DNA of 64,000 bases from Linanthus parryae (taxonomy: Eukaryota; Streptophyta; Magnoliopsida; Ericales; Polemoniaceae): contig JALGPY010000007.1 in assembly GCA_023055425.1 (NCBI GenBank), positions 15,944,001-16,008,000 of the forward strand. The letters run 5' to 3'. Both the position numbers and the translations under genes were made by a program. Below the pieces are notes generated by a model. The model ran no database searches. It was not told where the DNA came from and saw only the letters and a program-made list of their open reading frames with translations. Every line of letters begins with the position of its first letter. The stretch's first letter is position 1. This document shows positions 23,440 to 35,959 of this stretch, in pieces.

Positions 23440-25216
23440 TGTTGTGATCCGGGCAGAGCTTAGAGAACGATGAAATCGATGAAAAACAAGAACACGAGAA
23501 CACACCCAATATAACGTGGTTCACTAGCGATGAGCTAGCCACCTCCACGACCTGAAAACCCTGTTATTAGAGAGAAACACCACGAATACAGCCCACACCA
23601 TTAAGCCACGACCCTAGGTCATTATATAGGCCTAGGATACCAACTTGGTGCCCAAGAAATACCAAAAACCGAGCTACAATCGAAAAGGAAATATTCTGGC
23701 CGCTTCCAGGATCTGTTCGCACAAACACTCGATGTGTTCGTACGAACTTGCTAATCTGTTTGGTCCGTTTCTTGCCCCGTTTCGTTTCCAACTCCTCGCC
23801 AAGCTTTCTTGAGCCTATTCAAGGCATATTCCCAACAAATCTCCACCTTGCCTTGCATCCCCTCTTTCGCTTGCGCTTGAATTAGCCGGTTCTCTCCAAT
23901 AGCCACAAATTCACAAGTTTCTCCATCTTCGCCGAGATCCTGCAACGTGTGCCCCCAGCAATGCTCCAACCCCCCCGTCTAGTTCCTGCAATCAAACCAT
24001 ATCGATGCTCCAACTATGGCCAAGTTCCTGCAATCGAATGCCCTGTCTTGTTGTTCCAACTCCCATCGAGTTCCTACAACAAGTTTGTTTGTTGTTCCAA
24101 CTCCCACCGAGTTCCTACAACAAACCCCCCAGCACGTGTCCCCTTCACGTTCCATTGTCTCTCGTTAGAGAAACCCCTGTTCCATCCTCCTTATCCTCCT
24201 CGTCAAAAGCACATATTCCCCCTTGCCCCCCAACGGGGCTTAGAGAACTAGAACATCCTCCGAAGTATTCTCCACCTGCAGCCAAACCGGAAGATCCTAA
24301 GTTCATCCTTTGTCCACCGGTGTCTCTTTTCTCTACCGTTTGAACAGACATCACCGTAGCTTCCCTTGGCTGCCATCATCGCGCCGGAACCCCGAATGTC
24401 CGAACCGCCATACACAACCCTCTGCGGTGTCCCCTCTTGCCGAGACTCAAACTCAGCCGTGGTGGTTGTATCAGCTTCCTTCTCGTCTGTCACCGAGAGC
24501 AGCCAACGATCCCTGCGTTTCAAAAACGCACGCATCTCAAGCTGCCCCAGACTGAAGTCGTTCCTCCCCGTGAACTTGTCGATCTTGATCATCCCCTCCG
24601 ACCATCTTCCCTGCAACTCCTTTTTCCAGATCTGTAACCCCCAAACGCGTGCTCCACCTTGATCGCGAAACCGTAGCTATGAATTTCACGGATTGTGTAA
24701 CCCTAGACCTATAGCTCCGCCTTGATCTTAGAACACCGCAACCTAAGCTCTGATACCAGTTTGTTGTGATTCGTGCAGAGCTTAGAGAACGATGAAATCG
24801 ATGAAAAAGAAGAACACAAGAACACACCCGATATAATGTGGTTCACTAGCAATGAGCTAGCTACCTCAATGACCCGAAAACCCAGTTTATTAGAGAGAAA
24901 CACCACGAATACAACCCACACTAGTAAGCCACGACCCTAGGTCCTTATATAGACCTGGGATACCAACTTGGTGCCCAAGAAATACCAAAACCTGAGCTAC
25001 AATTGAAAAGGAAATATTTTGGCCGCCTCCAGGATCTGTTCGCAAGAACACTCGCTGTGTTCGCACGAATAGTGTTCGTACGAACACATCTTGTGTTCGC
25101 ACGAACAGTCTGCTCCAGTTTGCCTTCTTCACCTCTTGCTCCTCTGTTTGGTCCTTTTTCTTGCCTCGCTTCGTCGCCAACTCCTCGCCAGGATTTCTTG
25201 AGCCTATTCAAGGCGG
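23440..25216 (-). mobile_element. Internally deleted Ty1/copia element
   Basis: Two LTRs in direct orientation: 3' LTR 23440-23837 and 5' LTR 24762-25216, the latter lacking its outermost 13 bases. On the minus strand the 5' LTR ends ACAACA, and a primer-binding site TGGTATCAGAGC (24747-24758) complementary to initiator tRNA-Met follows a few bases later. A polypurine tract AAGGTGGAGATT precedes the 3' LTR, which starts TGTTGGGAATATG. Only about 0.9 kb lies between the LTRs, with a gag start; pol is absent. LTR identity is about 85 percent, so it is not very young. It sits inside the Mutator-like element at 23096-25763. Confidence 0.85.
24248..24592 (-). pseudogene. gag: Truncated Ty1/copia gag
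   Basis: Downstream of the PBS this frame starts at an ATG at 24592 and reads MIKIDKFTGRNDFSLGQLEM. That corresponds to the conserved N-terminus of plant copia Gag (the FxGxNFxxWxxxM type). After about 40 residues the similarity fades into Arg/Gly-rich sequence and stops at 24248, without the CCHC knuckle, protease, integrase or RT that should follow. It cannot produce a working capsid or polyprotein. Confidence 0.7.
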
Positions 25217-25772
25217 GACCCAGAAATTGGGGTCGAGTGAAGCTAGCAGCAGAAAACGAACCTAGAAATGGGGGTTGACTGAGCTGGCAACGCCGAGGGC
25301 CCTGGCGGTTGCTGTCTCTGAAGTCGAACCCCCTCTTCGTAATCGAGTTCGTCAGTTCACTCGCCAACGAGGCCGCATCAGAGGCGATGGAGGCTACGAA
25401 GGCGGCAGAAGAAGCCACAGTGCAGGTGGCGCAAGACGGGTAGGCGGCGACGCGGCGGAGGTCCCATCCTTCATCTTCTTCTTCTTCTTCTCTTCTTGAA
25501 AGAATACTTATTCTTCCTACTCATGTTTAATTTTTGTTTTAATTTTTTAAATCTTTTTCTAAGTTGTATTTTTGGGAATATTTTTAAGAACATGACCATA
25601 ACGTTCATTTCAAATGCGTTTTTCAACGGATTCTGTAAATTTTAACGGAATCACACAAAAATTAAAGCACCCAGGGGGAAGTATTTGCGTCATTTGGGAC
25701 CTCAAAGGGGGGGGGGGGGTTCGCACAAACCTCAAATCATAGGGGGCATTTTGCAATTAACCCAATTATATA

Positions 25773-26534
25773 TATTCCACACACATATATGTGTGTGTGT
25801 ATATATATATATTGAGAAGTAATTTTGTTTCTGGAGGAATGGTCAATTATATTATGGTTGCATAATTTTCCAGCTGCATCTAAAAAATAACGTTCCCTTG
25901 AAAAAAAAGACGGTTAAAGAAGAACAAAATAAAATTTTTTTCCTTTTGTAACAGCAAGGTCCAGTTTGTTTTTTAGTTTGAAAATGTGGAACGGTTAGTG
26001 GTGAAATTCATGGTTGGTGTCTGTTTGGGATAATGGTCCGGCATTTACTGAAAAAGACTACTTTATCCCCTATATTAAGCCTAATTCGCTCAAATAAATT
26101 TATCATTCACCAATAGTGAAGGAGAGAGTAAGGGTAATTTTGTCTTATACAATTAAGCCACGTCATGTATTCTCAATACCTGGTCACCCCAAGTATAGAA
26201 CTAGTCCTACATTCATGGATTAGAAGGGGTCAAGTTAAGCAATTTCTTACACTTTATTGCAACGAACATGGTCTTTCGTCTAAATCCCATCCTACAAGCA
26301 CAATGCAGAAAACAAACAGGGCCCAAGGGTTTTACACTTCCAAGCAGAGATGTCAAGTGGGCTGGATCACCTCCGATCTGCCCATGACAAACCCCATAAC
26401 CCAGCCCACTTGGGGTGGCACACCTGAACTGCCACTTCGAACCCTCCGGAGCTCTATTCATGTGATGAAATGACTATTTTTGTTTTTATACATTTTCAAA
26501 ATAATATATAACTTTTAATATACATATCTATATA
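25773..26534. other. No gene; small microsatellite
   Basis: Contains a (TG)n(TA)n run at about 25788-25812. No coding feature supported. Confidence 0.5.
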
Positions 26535-27056
26535 TGTTGTGCGCGGAGGAAGCGGCTTGTACTCAACAAGTGAAGAACTCGGAAAGATAAATTGGTTAGA
26601 CATACAATTTAACGTGGTTTGGCAATATGCCTACATCCATAGAAAAACGAGCAATATCTTGTAACTGTGAGAAGAAGAAGTGTATTGACCGTAGTCCTTC
26701 GGCCCCAAGGTGTGGAGCACATATTCTCTCTCAAAACTCTCTTTACTCGCTCTCAATCTATTTATGAATACTCTATAGTCTATATACTCTATTATGGCAT
26801 TCGCAGTGTGTTTAAATTCGTACGACCACAATTGGTGTATGACATTTCAATTTGATCAAACCACAGCATACACCTATTTATAGGCAGTGATAAAGAAATC
26901 CACCACTAAAAGAATGTCAAGAACTTCTTGTTTGAATATTGCGCAGGTTAATTGTTTGGTCTCCAAATTATGGACATTATAGCAAATTTTGAACAAACTA
27001 ATATGAAATAAAATCCTAATCAGAATCAATCACTAAAGGATATGATAAAATCAAAC
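26535..27056 (-). mobile_element. Copia-like LTR fragment
   Basis: It starts TGTTGTGCGCGG and shares the layout of the copia LTRs at 23440 and 24762: the AACGTGGTTTGGC block at about 26608, and a minus-strand TATA motif CCTATAAATAGG at about 26872-26884. No partner LTR, PBS or TSD was found, so it may be a solo or truncated LTR with approximate boundaries. Confidence 0.45.
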
Positions 27057-28453
27057 AACCCAACTCTAATGGGCCGGCCACGCCAACACTATCTATATAG
27101 TGGGAAGGCGCGGCTCGCCCTAAACCTGCTCGACTACAGAAAGTCTCGTCATGTGTAATGACCTGGGCCTGGAGTTGCAGTTGTGACCAATAACTAGCTC
27201 CAAAAGCCCATTTTCGTGGGCCAGGTTGTGTGTGGACCAGGCTTACATATGTTTATCTTCTTCGGCAACCGAATCCGAACCCAATTATTACATCTACAGT
27301 CATGGATCGATGATCTAACCGGAGTTCAGGCTCATTATTGCCATAAGTTTTGTCTATTTGTGTACTTTCAGCCCAGCCCAAACCCCAAGTGCATTTTATG
27401 GCTTGTGCTATCTTTTTATTTTTCTTACAAAATGAGAAATTGGAGAAACTCGCATCCTGTAATTCTTGATAAAATTCGCCTGTCAGTCCTTCCCTAGTCC
27501 AATCAGGCGAGTGCGTACGTATTTAGAGATGGCCATTCGGGCTAAGAAAGTTGGGCCAACCTGCTCCACATATGCACCACACACTATTCGTCCACACACA
27601 ATTATGAATCGGGCTTAATAGGCGTCAGGCTCATGCAAGTTAGTGTAGGGTCCGTATTGAAGAAACCTGGATCTGCACAGTGTTACATTTTCTCGAACTT
27701 TCTTCTTCACTGTCGTTCCTCTCTCTCGCTTCATCTTCTCTTACACTCTATTTCTCGCACAATTTTCATAATCTACCACAACGCTAATAAAAAAGAGAAC
27801 ACATAGGTTGAGGTTTGGATAATCAGAGAACAGAGAGGTGAGATGGGTTGGAGACTTGGAGTTATAGAAGGGATTAGTTTATTCAAAGAGGGATCTTTCA
27901 ACATCATCATCTCCTTTTTTTTCTCTCTCTCTTTTTTTTTTTTTTTAGTATGGTTAGCTCTGATATAAGTTGCAAATTTCGACTAAATTAATTATTTCTT
28001 TTAATAAAATGAATCAGGGGATTTTTCCACATTCATGCTCACCCATACCCGATAGGAGTAGAAGAGAAGGGAAGAAAAGTGAAAGAAGAAATTTAATGAG
28101 AAATCATGAAAGCAGTGACATGAAATAGATATTGGTAGGGACTTGATGAGTGAGGAATTAATTCAAGAAGGTGGAGCAATAAATTTGGGCTCCATGTGCA
28201 AGTTGGAAAATCATAACATTCAAGTGATTGCTTTTCACTGCATTATCAATCTGTTGGAATCCGCTCAGAATTTGAGTCCAGTATAGTTTTCCTTAATCCA
28301 TACAATAACTTGCTAATTTTGTCGTTGGCATCTCCAATGGGTTTTTTGTTCGAGGGAATCTCCAATGGTGTATGCAAATTACCAATATATGTAAAATATA
28401 AAGGGAGTTTGAAAATAATTTTCCCTAATCGATACAATGACATGATATTCTTA
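27057..28453. other. No gene recognised
   Basis: Unassigned DNA. CT-rich runs near 27700-27760 and 27905-27950 are low complexity. Confidence 0.5.
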
Positions 28454-29732
28454 GAGCATCTCCCACAGTTGACATCAAATTTTACACCAAATCCTATATT
28501 TGGTGGAAAAAAATGGTTTGGCCTCCCACAGTTAACCTCAAAAACACCATTTTACCATTTTTGGTGGAAAATAGAGTTTTTGGTCTCCCACAGTTTTCAC
28601 CAAATTTTACATCAAATAGTTATTTCACCATTTCATCAAATTTAGAGAATGGTATTTTTGGCCTCCCACAACAAATCATCAAATTTATCACCAAATCAGG
28701 AATTTCATAACTATCAAAATAAAAAAAATATTTTATTACCAAAATAATATTACACGAAATTGTAAAATGATTAAATAACACTTCAAAAAATCTAAAATTA
28801 ACTAGTCTAATCTATTTGACTATGATTATCCCATAAGTGTGCAATGAGTCTTCTTCTTAGTTCGTTATGAGCTCCTTGTTTATCAAGTCTCGATGTCGAC
28901 CTAGAAATTGGATAAATGTTGAATTCAGTATATTATGTTCGGCCAAACCTGTTGCAAGTCGAAGAAAAAGTTGTACTCCATCTATCAGTAAAGCGATGGA
29001 TCTTGTCCCCGCTTACGAATTAGGCGACATTTTTCACAAATTTTACGGGATTGGTTGACTACTGAGGAGGGTCTGCCCGTGATTTCACATTGATTCCTCC
29101 TTCAAGGTGATTACAGTGCATGAATCAATACGTCCTAGGGAAATAGTCATTATGTTCGAAATCACGGGATATGCTCCCCTTTTTCGAGGATTTATCCTCA
29201 ACAACTGACGGGATAAATTATAATAACTACATTAGTTTTTTTCATTTTACCATCCCGCAGCATGATGCTGAAAATATTATGTAACACGCTATGGCTCAAA
29301 AGCATATTATACAAAGTGGGAGAAGAAAAACGGATGACGTATATACTATAAAGACGAAATGCTACACTATTACATTAGAGCATATTATTACCATGAAAGT
29401 AATGTGAAAACATGTCCTAAACTCTAATTAAAAATTTGGTGTAGATTACACCAAATCCTATTTTTGCCATCAAATTTGATGGTAAAAATAGGATTTGGTG
29501 ATATAGGATAGGATTTGAGGGTACTGTGGGAGATGAACTTCACCATTTCACAAAATCTACACCAAATATAGGATTTGGTGATTTGGTATTTTTTTGGTCA
29601 ACGACTGTGGGAGGCCTACAAAAAAATCACCATTTTTTTGGTGATTTGATGATTTGGTGATTTGTTGTGGGAGGCCGAAAACCCCAAATTTTACTATCAA
29701 ATATAGGATTTGGTGCACTGTGGGAGATGCTC
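28454..29732. mobile_element. PIF/Harbinger-type element, TTA TSD
   Basis: Perfect 16-bp TIRs GAGCATCTCCCACAGT flank 1,279 bp and are bordered by TTA on both sides (28451-28453, 29733-29735), the PIF/Harbinger target preference. Subterminal regions carry many copies of CACCAAATCCTAT / ATAGGATTTGGTG and CTCCCACAG / CTGTGGGAG. The middle (about 28800-29300) is less repetitive but has no recognisable transposase or Myb-like frame, so the element is non-autonomous. Confidence 0.82.
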
Positions 29733-29735
29733 TTA

Positions 29736-32700
29736 GAGCATGTCATTTTCATCAATTTATTTTGGTGGAAGTAATATACAGTAACTATATTCTTAGAGCA
29801 TGTCATTTGCATTTCATTTTTTAATTAAAAACTTATATAGATTAGATTCTTATAGGTAAATGTTTCACTTAAAGATATAAGTTTGTTCTTGTTTCAAAAA
29901 AAAAAAGAAGATATAAGTTTGTTAAATGTTCCATAGATTTTTTTTTATAGTGCTTTGCGGGTACGGACAATTTTCTAGTAAAACAACAAGATCCGTCGTA
30001 CTCATGTTTGTTTGTTTTTTTGCACAAGGCACACAAAAATTCGGAATATAATCTGGTAATTTCAAAATTACGCCAATATAGAGAGAGGGAAGATGATGCT
30101 AGGGAAATATGCAATATTATAAAAGAAATTACAAATTAGTTAGGAATACATTTATTTACCCAAAAAAATTGGACGTGGGTATTGTGTGTGTGTGGGGGGG
30201 TATATTTGTCATTCTCCTAAGAGTCTCTTATGCTCAACTTTTTTATCCGAACTTATACCCCGTATTAGGTGGTATAAAATTTGTTCACAAAAAAATTCCA
30301 TCAGCATAAGGGAAGATAAATTATGTCCTCTTATCTTATCCTCGACCCTTATCCGCTACCCAAATATAGCCCAATAGAAGAGACTATCATAGGAGGCAAA
30401 ATATAGAATATCCAATATCCTTGTCAAGCCTAGCAAGGATTGTTGGATTGTCGAATTAATTGTGTGAGAGAGAAGACAGTTAATATTACTTCACAACTAA
30501 ATTAATATCTACCCGTAAAATATTTAAAGTTAAAAAAACACGACCTGCTTCCCTAAAAAAAAAGCTAAACTTAAAAGCTAAGAATAAAATGATGATTTTG
30601 AAGCATGTAAAAAGTTTCTATGATTGGAGACAATGTAACATGCGTTGTTATAAATGAATATGATAAGGTCAAAGGAGGACGCATTTCCGAGTTTGTACCG
30701 TATCATTTACGACTTCCCATACTCAATTTTGTTCAGTTTGTTTCATAGGGAGATCAAGAGCACTGGTGCTCTTTGAAATGAGTAATTATTGCTTGTTCTA
30801 AGAGTAAATATGACATGGTGGTCTAAGCAATACATCACATGACATATCAGGAACATGTAGGAATTCACTTTCTTTTGTCTGCCACACATTCTCTTTTCTC
30901 CTTACGTGTCATGTGCTGTATGGTTAGAGCAAATCCAAATAATTTGCTCTTAGAGCAAACAAAAATTTCTCCTTTGAAAGAGAATTCTTTTGAAAGAATT
31001 TTTCATAATGTCCATATTAATTTGCGCGCACATCAACTAATATATGAAGTCTTAAGGTGTATTTGTATCTTAATAGGATAATTTTTTTGGTGCTCTATAT
31101 CTAATGGATGTGTGCCAATCACTTAAAAAAAGTGGTAAACTCCACTGACAGTTTGTATAAATGACACACTTTAATTGAACTTAGAGTACCACTTGGTGCT
31201 CTAATAGGCACTGGAAAATTTCTCCTTAAATAGTCATGTCAATCTCCTATGGTTCAAGGATAACTAGTATTCATGGGATTTGAACTTGACACCATAACGT
31301 GATTTACTAACACGTTTAAACGCAAGCGCACAGTCAAGTAGAAAAGTGGAGTATTTAAGACTCTGAATTGTCGAACTCAAGGGAAAAAGATGATTATTAG
31401 CTAGTTAAGAATTAATTACGAGATACCTAAGTAACTGGGAGGAGTTTATCTGAATTTGAATGTTCGTCACCCACAAACAAGTGACTTAAATTAAATGACA
31501 AGCTATGTTAACTATTTTTGTAGAATTTCAATTTAAAAGAAGATAATTGTAAGAGATCCGATTATGGAGAGGACTAGGCAGTCGACGGTCCCTAGAGCTC
31601 TTAGCAATTTCTGAACTACACCTGAAACACTCTAGTTATGTTTAATTATATCAGGTTACACTCATCAAGCTCTTATGTCGATCTCACATGAATCCGCGTT
31701 TCAGTTGATTTTGGGTCCTGTCGGTCCACCTCCGTCTACCGTTACGTTGTAGCTGGCTCGTTAGACTCGCTCACCAGGTCCTGCCGGTCCACCGTTTTAA
31801 CTAGGGCCAAGCATGGACCGGGTTGGACTGGTGAGGGGTGTCTTTCCTAACCCAATGATCTTGAGTTGGTCATATCGATACCCAAACCCAATCAAGTTGT
31901 CGAGAAACCCAAACCTAATCAAGCCTTTCGACTCGGACCGGTTCGACGAGGTTTAGACGAGTTCAAGGTTGCAATTTGCAAACTTAAGTCTATGAACATG
32001 ACATATTCATCGCTTGGTGTGACCGCAGACCGGTTTGGCCGGGTTTTGCCAAAAACTTACCCGACCCAAGAGGTATGTGTTGGAGAATTAATGTTCAACA
32101 CAAACTCACCCAATTCTTTTTTATACCCAAACCAAACTTAACTTATCGACTTGGCCCGATTCCAACGGGGTTGAACTAGTTGTTAAATCTATAAAAGTAT
32201 GATTTGGGTTTAAAAAAATTATATATATGTAAGCATAAATTATGGAATATAAAACTTATACGGGCTTATAAAATTTAGTATTTGGACGACGCATCCAAAT
32301 ATAATATGTAATTGTTTCATGCGACAATTTAAATAGGGGCGGACCAGTTTTAAACAGTTTTGCTAACTCTGTAATCATGATCAATCAAAGTTAGTTAAGG
32401 TTTGTAATTCTATAATCGTTATCAATCAAGTAGTATGGCCGAGTTCAAAATTTAGATCGGTTTTGGAGCGGATCGGTTTGAGGTGGCCGATTTTTGGCGA
32501 ATTTTGCTCACCTCTACTTTTCACTAGTCCTAACCGATCCCAACTGAAACAACCCACACTCGGTTAATCAAATTCTTTTCTCCTCTCAGTCTCGAAGAAC
32601 TACAAGACTACTCACTGTGTTCTTCAACACGTCTCGGATAGTCCACTATCGTGAAACTACCTTAACAACTAGTACACTACGGGTGATCAAGCCAAATATA

Positions 32701-32867
32701 CTAAGAATAAAGCACAAGAACAAGTAAGATAACTAGGAAATCAATTAGAATTAAGCATAAAGTGTGAATCAAGTCATGAATTCCAGAAAATACTAATCAA
32801 AACCCTAGTTCTTCATCAATTGCATAGCCTAGAGAGTTTAGTAGACATGAAAACGTTTAGCTAAATA
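29736..32867. other. No gene recognised
   Basis: AT-rich DNA. An AGAGCATGTCATTT(T/G) motif is repeated at 29735 and about 29793, and hints at further decayed MITEs. A CTCACCTCTAC string at about 32508-32518 may be the end of another hAT-like element whose other end I cannot place. Confidence 0.5.
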
Positions 32868-33127
32868 CTACCTCCGTTTCTTCTCTATAGCACCGGTTTG
32901 ACTTTTTGACTCGTATCTGAGTTACTTTGACCGGGTGATTTGGATAGTCAAACGATACGATTTTTTGATAATTTTTTCACCTTGTTATAGATCGACTTTT
33001 ACTCTACAGCACCATGAAAAGATTATCAAAAAGTTGCACCGTTTTACTACCCAAATCACCGGGTCAAAGTGACCCAGTGAATAGTGACAAAAGTCAAACC
33101 GGTGTGATAGAGAAGAAACGGAGGTAG
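32868..33127. mobile_element. Stowaway MITE, 260 bp
   Basis: Terminal inverted repeat CTACCTCCGTTTCTTCTCTAT is near-perfect at both ends, with TA target duplications at 32866-32867 and 33128-33129. It has the same length and internal blocks as 11506-11765. Inverted arms extend well beyond the TIR, so the transcript would fold into a hairpin. Confidence 0.93.
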
Positions 33128-33129
33128 TA

Positions 33130-33909
33130 AGAATCTTCATAATCATACAAAGACGGAAAGAGATGAGAAATCAAACAGATAAATCTTTACGTGTTTTGAT
33201 GATCTTCGTCTTCAATCTTGCTCTCTAGCTGATCTTACTCTCCAAAGTTGCGTGAAATTATGAAATCTCATGCCCTAGTTCGTTGCTTTAATCAAACCCT
33301 TATTCCTTCTTTTTTTTTACGTAACTTCGCAAAATAACACTTTAACCCCCCTTCACATGCGTTAGATCTAATTTCTGGTCTTGTGATAACCTTTTGTGGT
33401 CGTAGGATCCTGTTTGATCCTCCCCATGCTCTTGCTCTTGATCATGTGATCACAATTTGTGATCTTCTACTTCCACTGAGTTGCTTTTTTTTTTCCTCTT
33501 GAAATTTTGGTTAAGTCTTTTTCTCCTCTCAACTTCTCATCTTCTTCTTCCATTTTATCATGCGTTTCTTGAGTTTCTTTCGCTCCGAAGTTCGCTTCCG
33601 CTCCGACATCCGAACTCCAAGTTTCCTGAAACCACAACACGAACAAATACCGGAAGATCAAATGCGACAAAAAGACATAAAACATGCAGAAAACAATACG
33701 ATTACACAATGAAGTCCAAATACTCAAGTATGCTCAAAACGTTTAAGAATTGGTTAATTTCTCACGTATGGCCAAATACACAATGAGAATTGGTTAATTT
33801 TCTCACGTCTAAGAATTGGTTAATACCGGTGGTGAATCCTATACGAATATAACTCCTAATGTGGAGTTATCACACCTAAGAGGAGCAGAACTTTAAATCC
33901 CAAACCTCA
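33130..33909. other. No gene recognised
   Basis: No supported coding feature; the last bases CCTCA (33905-33909) form the left TSD of the next element. Confidence 0.5.
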
Positions 33910-35632
33910 TGTTATGAATTGGGTGATCAAAACCCTCGCATTGAATTGGCAAAGCAACGAGCTAGGAGGCAAATGAATCAAAGTTGCAGGAATTTGGGTT
34001 GCCCAGAGGTCGTGCGACCTAGACTGTTTGCTGCAGAGGTCGTGCGACCTGGGTTCGAGCTGGGCAATTAAATTTTAGGTTCTTTCCTTGTTCGTTTTTG
34101 GCAAATTTTGAGCGTTTTTTTGGTCACAAGTCAGTAGCTTAGACCTATATAATTGGTATCGCTTGGTCGTGGGTGTAGCCAGTATCAAAACTAGTGAACC
34201 ACATTAAATTGCTTTTGTTCTTCATCGTCTTGTTCTTTTGTATAATCGTTTCTCTCATTCCTAACAAGTGGTATCTTGATTCCGCTCTTGTTTTCTAACA
34301 AGTGTATCAGAGCCTGGTTGTTGGATTACAGTTTGGTGATGAGTGATGTCGAATTCGTTTAGGATGGAGATCTATCGTTTTGATGAGAATATTGCCGAAA
34401 CATTCACCACCAAGTTCCTTATTTAGGGAACTATTGGGTTCCTTACTGGGAGAGTTATCGGGTTCTTTTGAATGGAGCATCGGGAGCGTATTCCGGCGCG
34501 AATCTGGCGGTTCACGTGTAATTGGAAATCCGGCGCAATCGGGCTTCTGGCGTGGAGCATTGGGCGTGTGGATCTCAATCGGGCTCATCCGTTGTAGGAA
34601 ATCGTAAGAGTTGGAGCATCGGCATGAAGCAAACTTATTCTGGTCGCTAGGAGGCAAGTCAAGATAAAGAAGACTCGAATAAACTGGCGGATTTAGCTCG
34701 TGGCATGGATAACACGTCTTGGGACGCGATTGATGGCACAAGTTTTTGGGAACGCATTGATTGAGTGCATGTTGTTGGGATTGTATTGTTTGAAAGCGTG
34801 TTATTGTGCACACATTGATTGTTGGTGCGTTATTGGGCGTGCCTCGATTTGCGCATTGGTGCGGTTCTTTGGTGCTATAATTGGCATGACTTGGATCTCT
34901 AGCACTTTTCATCATTAAGTGTCATTGTAATGATGTTAGGGAGATTCATTGTTTCATGGTGCAATGGTGGTGTGTTGATTGGGACACACAAGTCTCTGGT
35001 TTGTTGAGGCGCGAAGATGCGCTTATTGTGGCGCATACTGGAAGTATTCAAATACTGCAAAATTGGGAATATATTCTATCAGTTGATTAGATTGATGAGA
35101 AGCATTGGATTGGTTGCTAGCGAGTTCTGATCAAGGAGATTTGTTATCAATTGGGTGATCAAAACCCTAGCATCGAATTGGCAAAGCAACGAGCTAGGAG
35201 GCAAAGGTATCGAAGTTGCAGGAATTTGGGTTGCCCAGAGGTCGTGCGGCCTGGCTTGGGAGGTCGTGTGACCTGGACTGTTTGCTACAGAGGTCGTGCG
35301 ACCTGGTCTGTCCAGGTCGTGCAACCTGGGTTCGGGCTGGGCAATTTTTGGATTGTTTCCTAGTTCGTTGTTGGCAAAGTTTGAGCGTTGCTTTGGGCAC
35401 AAGTCAGTAGCTTAGGCCTATATGAGGGCTAGGGTCGTGATTAGACTTGCGTGGTTGATTTTAATCGAATTCTCATCCAATAAATTGGTATTATTTGGTC
35501 GTGGACATAACTAGTATCAAAGCTAGTGAACCACGTTAAATTGCTCGTGTTCTTCATCATCTTGTTCTTTTGTTTCATCGTTTCTCTCGTTCCTAACAAG
35601 TGGTATCTTGCTTCCGCTCTTGTTTTCTAACA
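33910..35632 (+). mobile_element. Short non-autonomous Ty1/copia element
   Basis: LTRs at 33910-34300 (391 bp) and 35142-35632 (491 bp) both start TGTTAT(G/C)AATTGGGTGATC and end TTTTCTAACA. A PBS-like TGTATCAGAGC (34303-34313) follows the left LTR, and a polypurine tract AAGGAGATT precedes the right LTR. Flanks CCTCA and ACTCA agree in 4 of 5 bases. The interior is only 841 bp, with a frame-broken stretch from the ATG at 34347 that may be a gag start. The left LTR lacks about 100 bp present in the right one, in two blocks. The right LTR carries four AGGTCGTGCGACCT-like palindromes. Confidence 0.85.
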
Positions 35633-35959
35633 ACTCACCCACTATGCCAATCCTTTGGGTTTGTCTTGAGAAAAAGTTACTAACAAGTATGTTATGTGAC
35701 CCGTTCATACTTATTGCCTACTTATGAATATTCCCTACCATAATAACTGTAAACTTTTTTAATTTATGATGTCCAAAAATAGTACTTCAGCTTCATTTTC
35801 TATGTTTGCAAGTTGATAAATTGAAAATAATATCAATAAAGAGTAGTTGAAATCACAGACCAGAGAAAAGTCTCTTTTAAGAAACAGTGTTCGTTTAGAT
35901 GCTAATCAAGCCACATATTAGTCAGAATTCCAAATGATTTGAGTGCTCCTCCTTGCTTT
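35633..35959. other. No gene recognised
   Basis: Unassigned AT-rich DNA between two LTR-derived segments. Confidence 0.45.

Larger units (their letters stand above)
23096..25763. mobile_element. Mutator-like element (Pack-MULE candidate) with 9-bp TSD
   Basis: Long TIRs start GGGTTAATTGC(G/A)AAA(C/A) at both ends and remain alignable for about 100-150 bp. TSDs AATTATATT (23087-23095) and AATTATATA (25764-25772) agree in 8 of 9 bases, the MULE length. No MURA transposase is seen. The interior holds GC-richer non-element sequence at about 23220-23430 and 25217-25500. The minus-strand frame from 25418 includes an alanine/serine-rich start that may be a captured exon. A truncated copia element (23440-25216) is nested inside. 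Confidence 0.78.
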
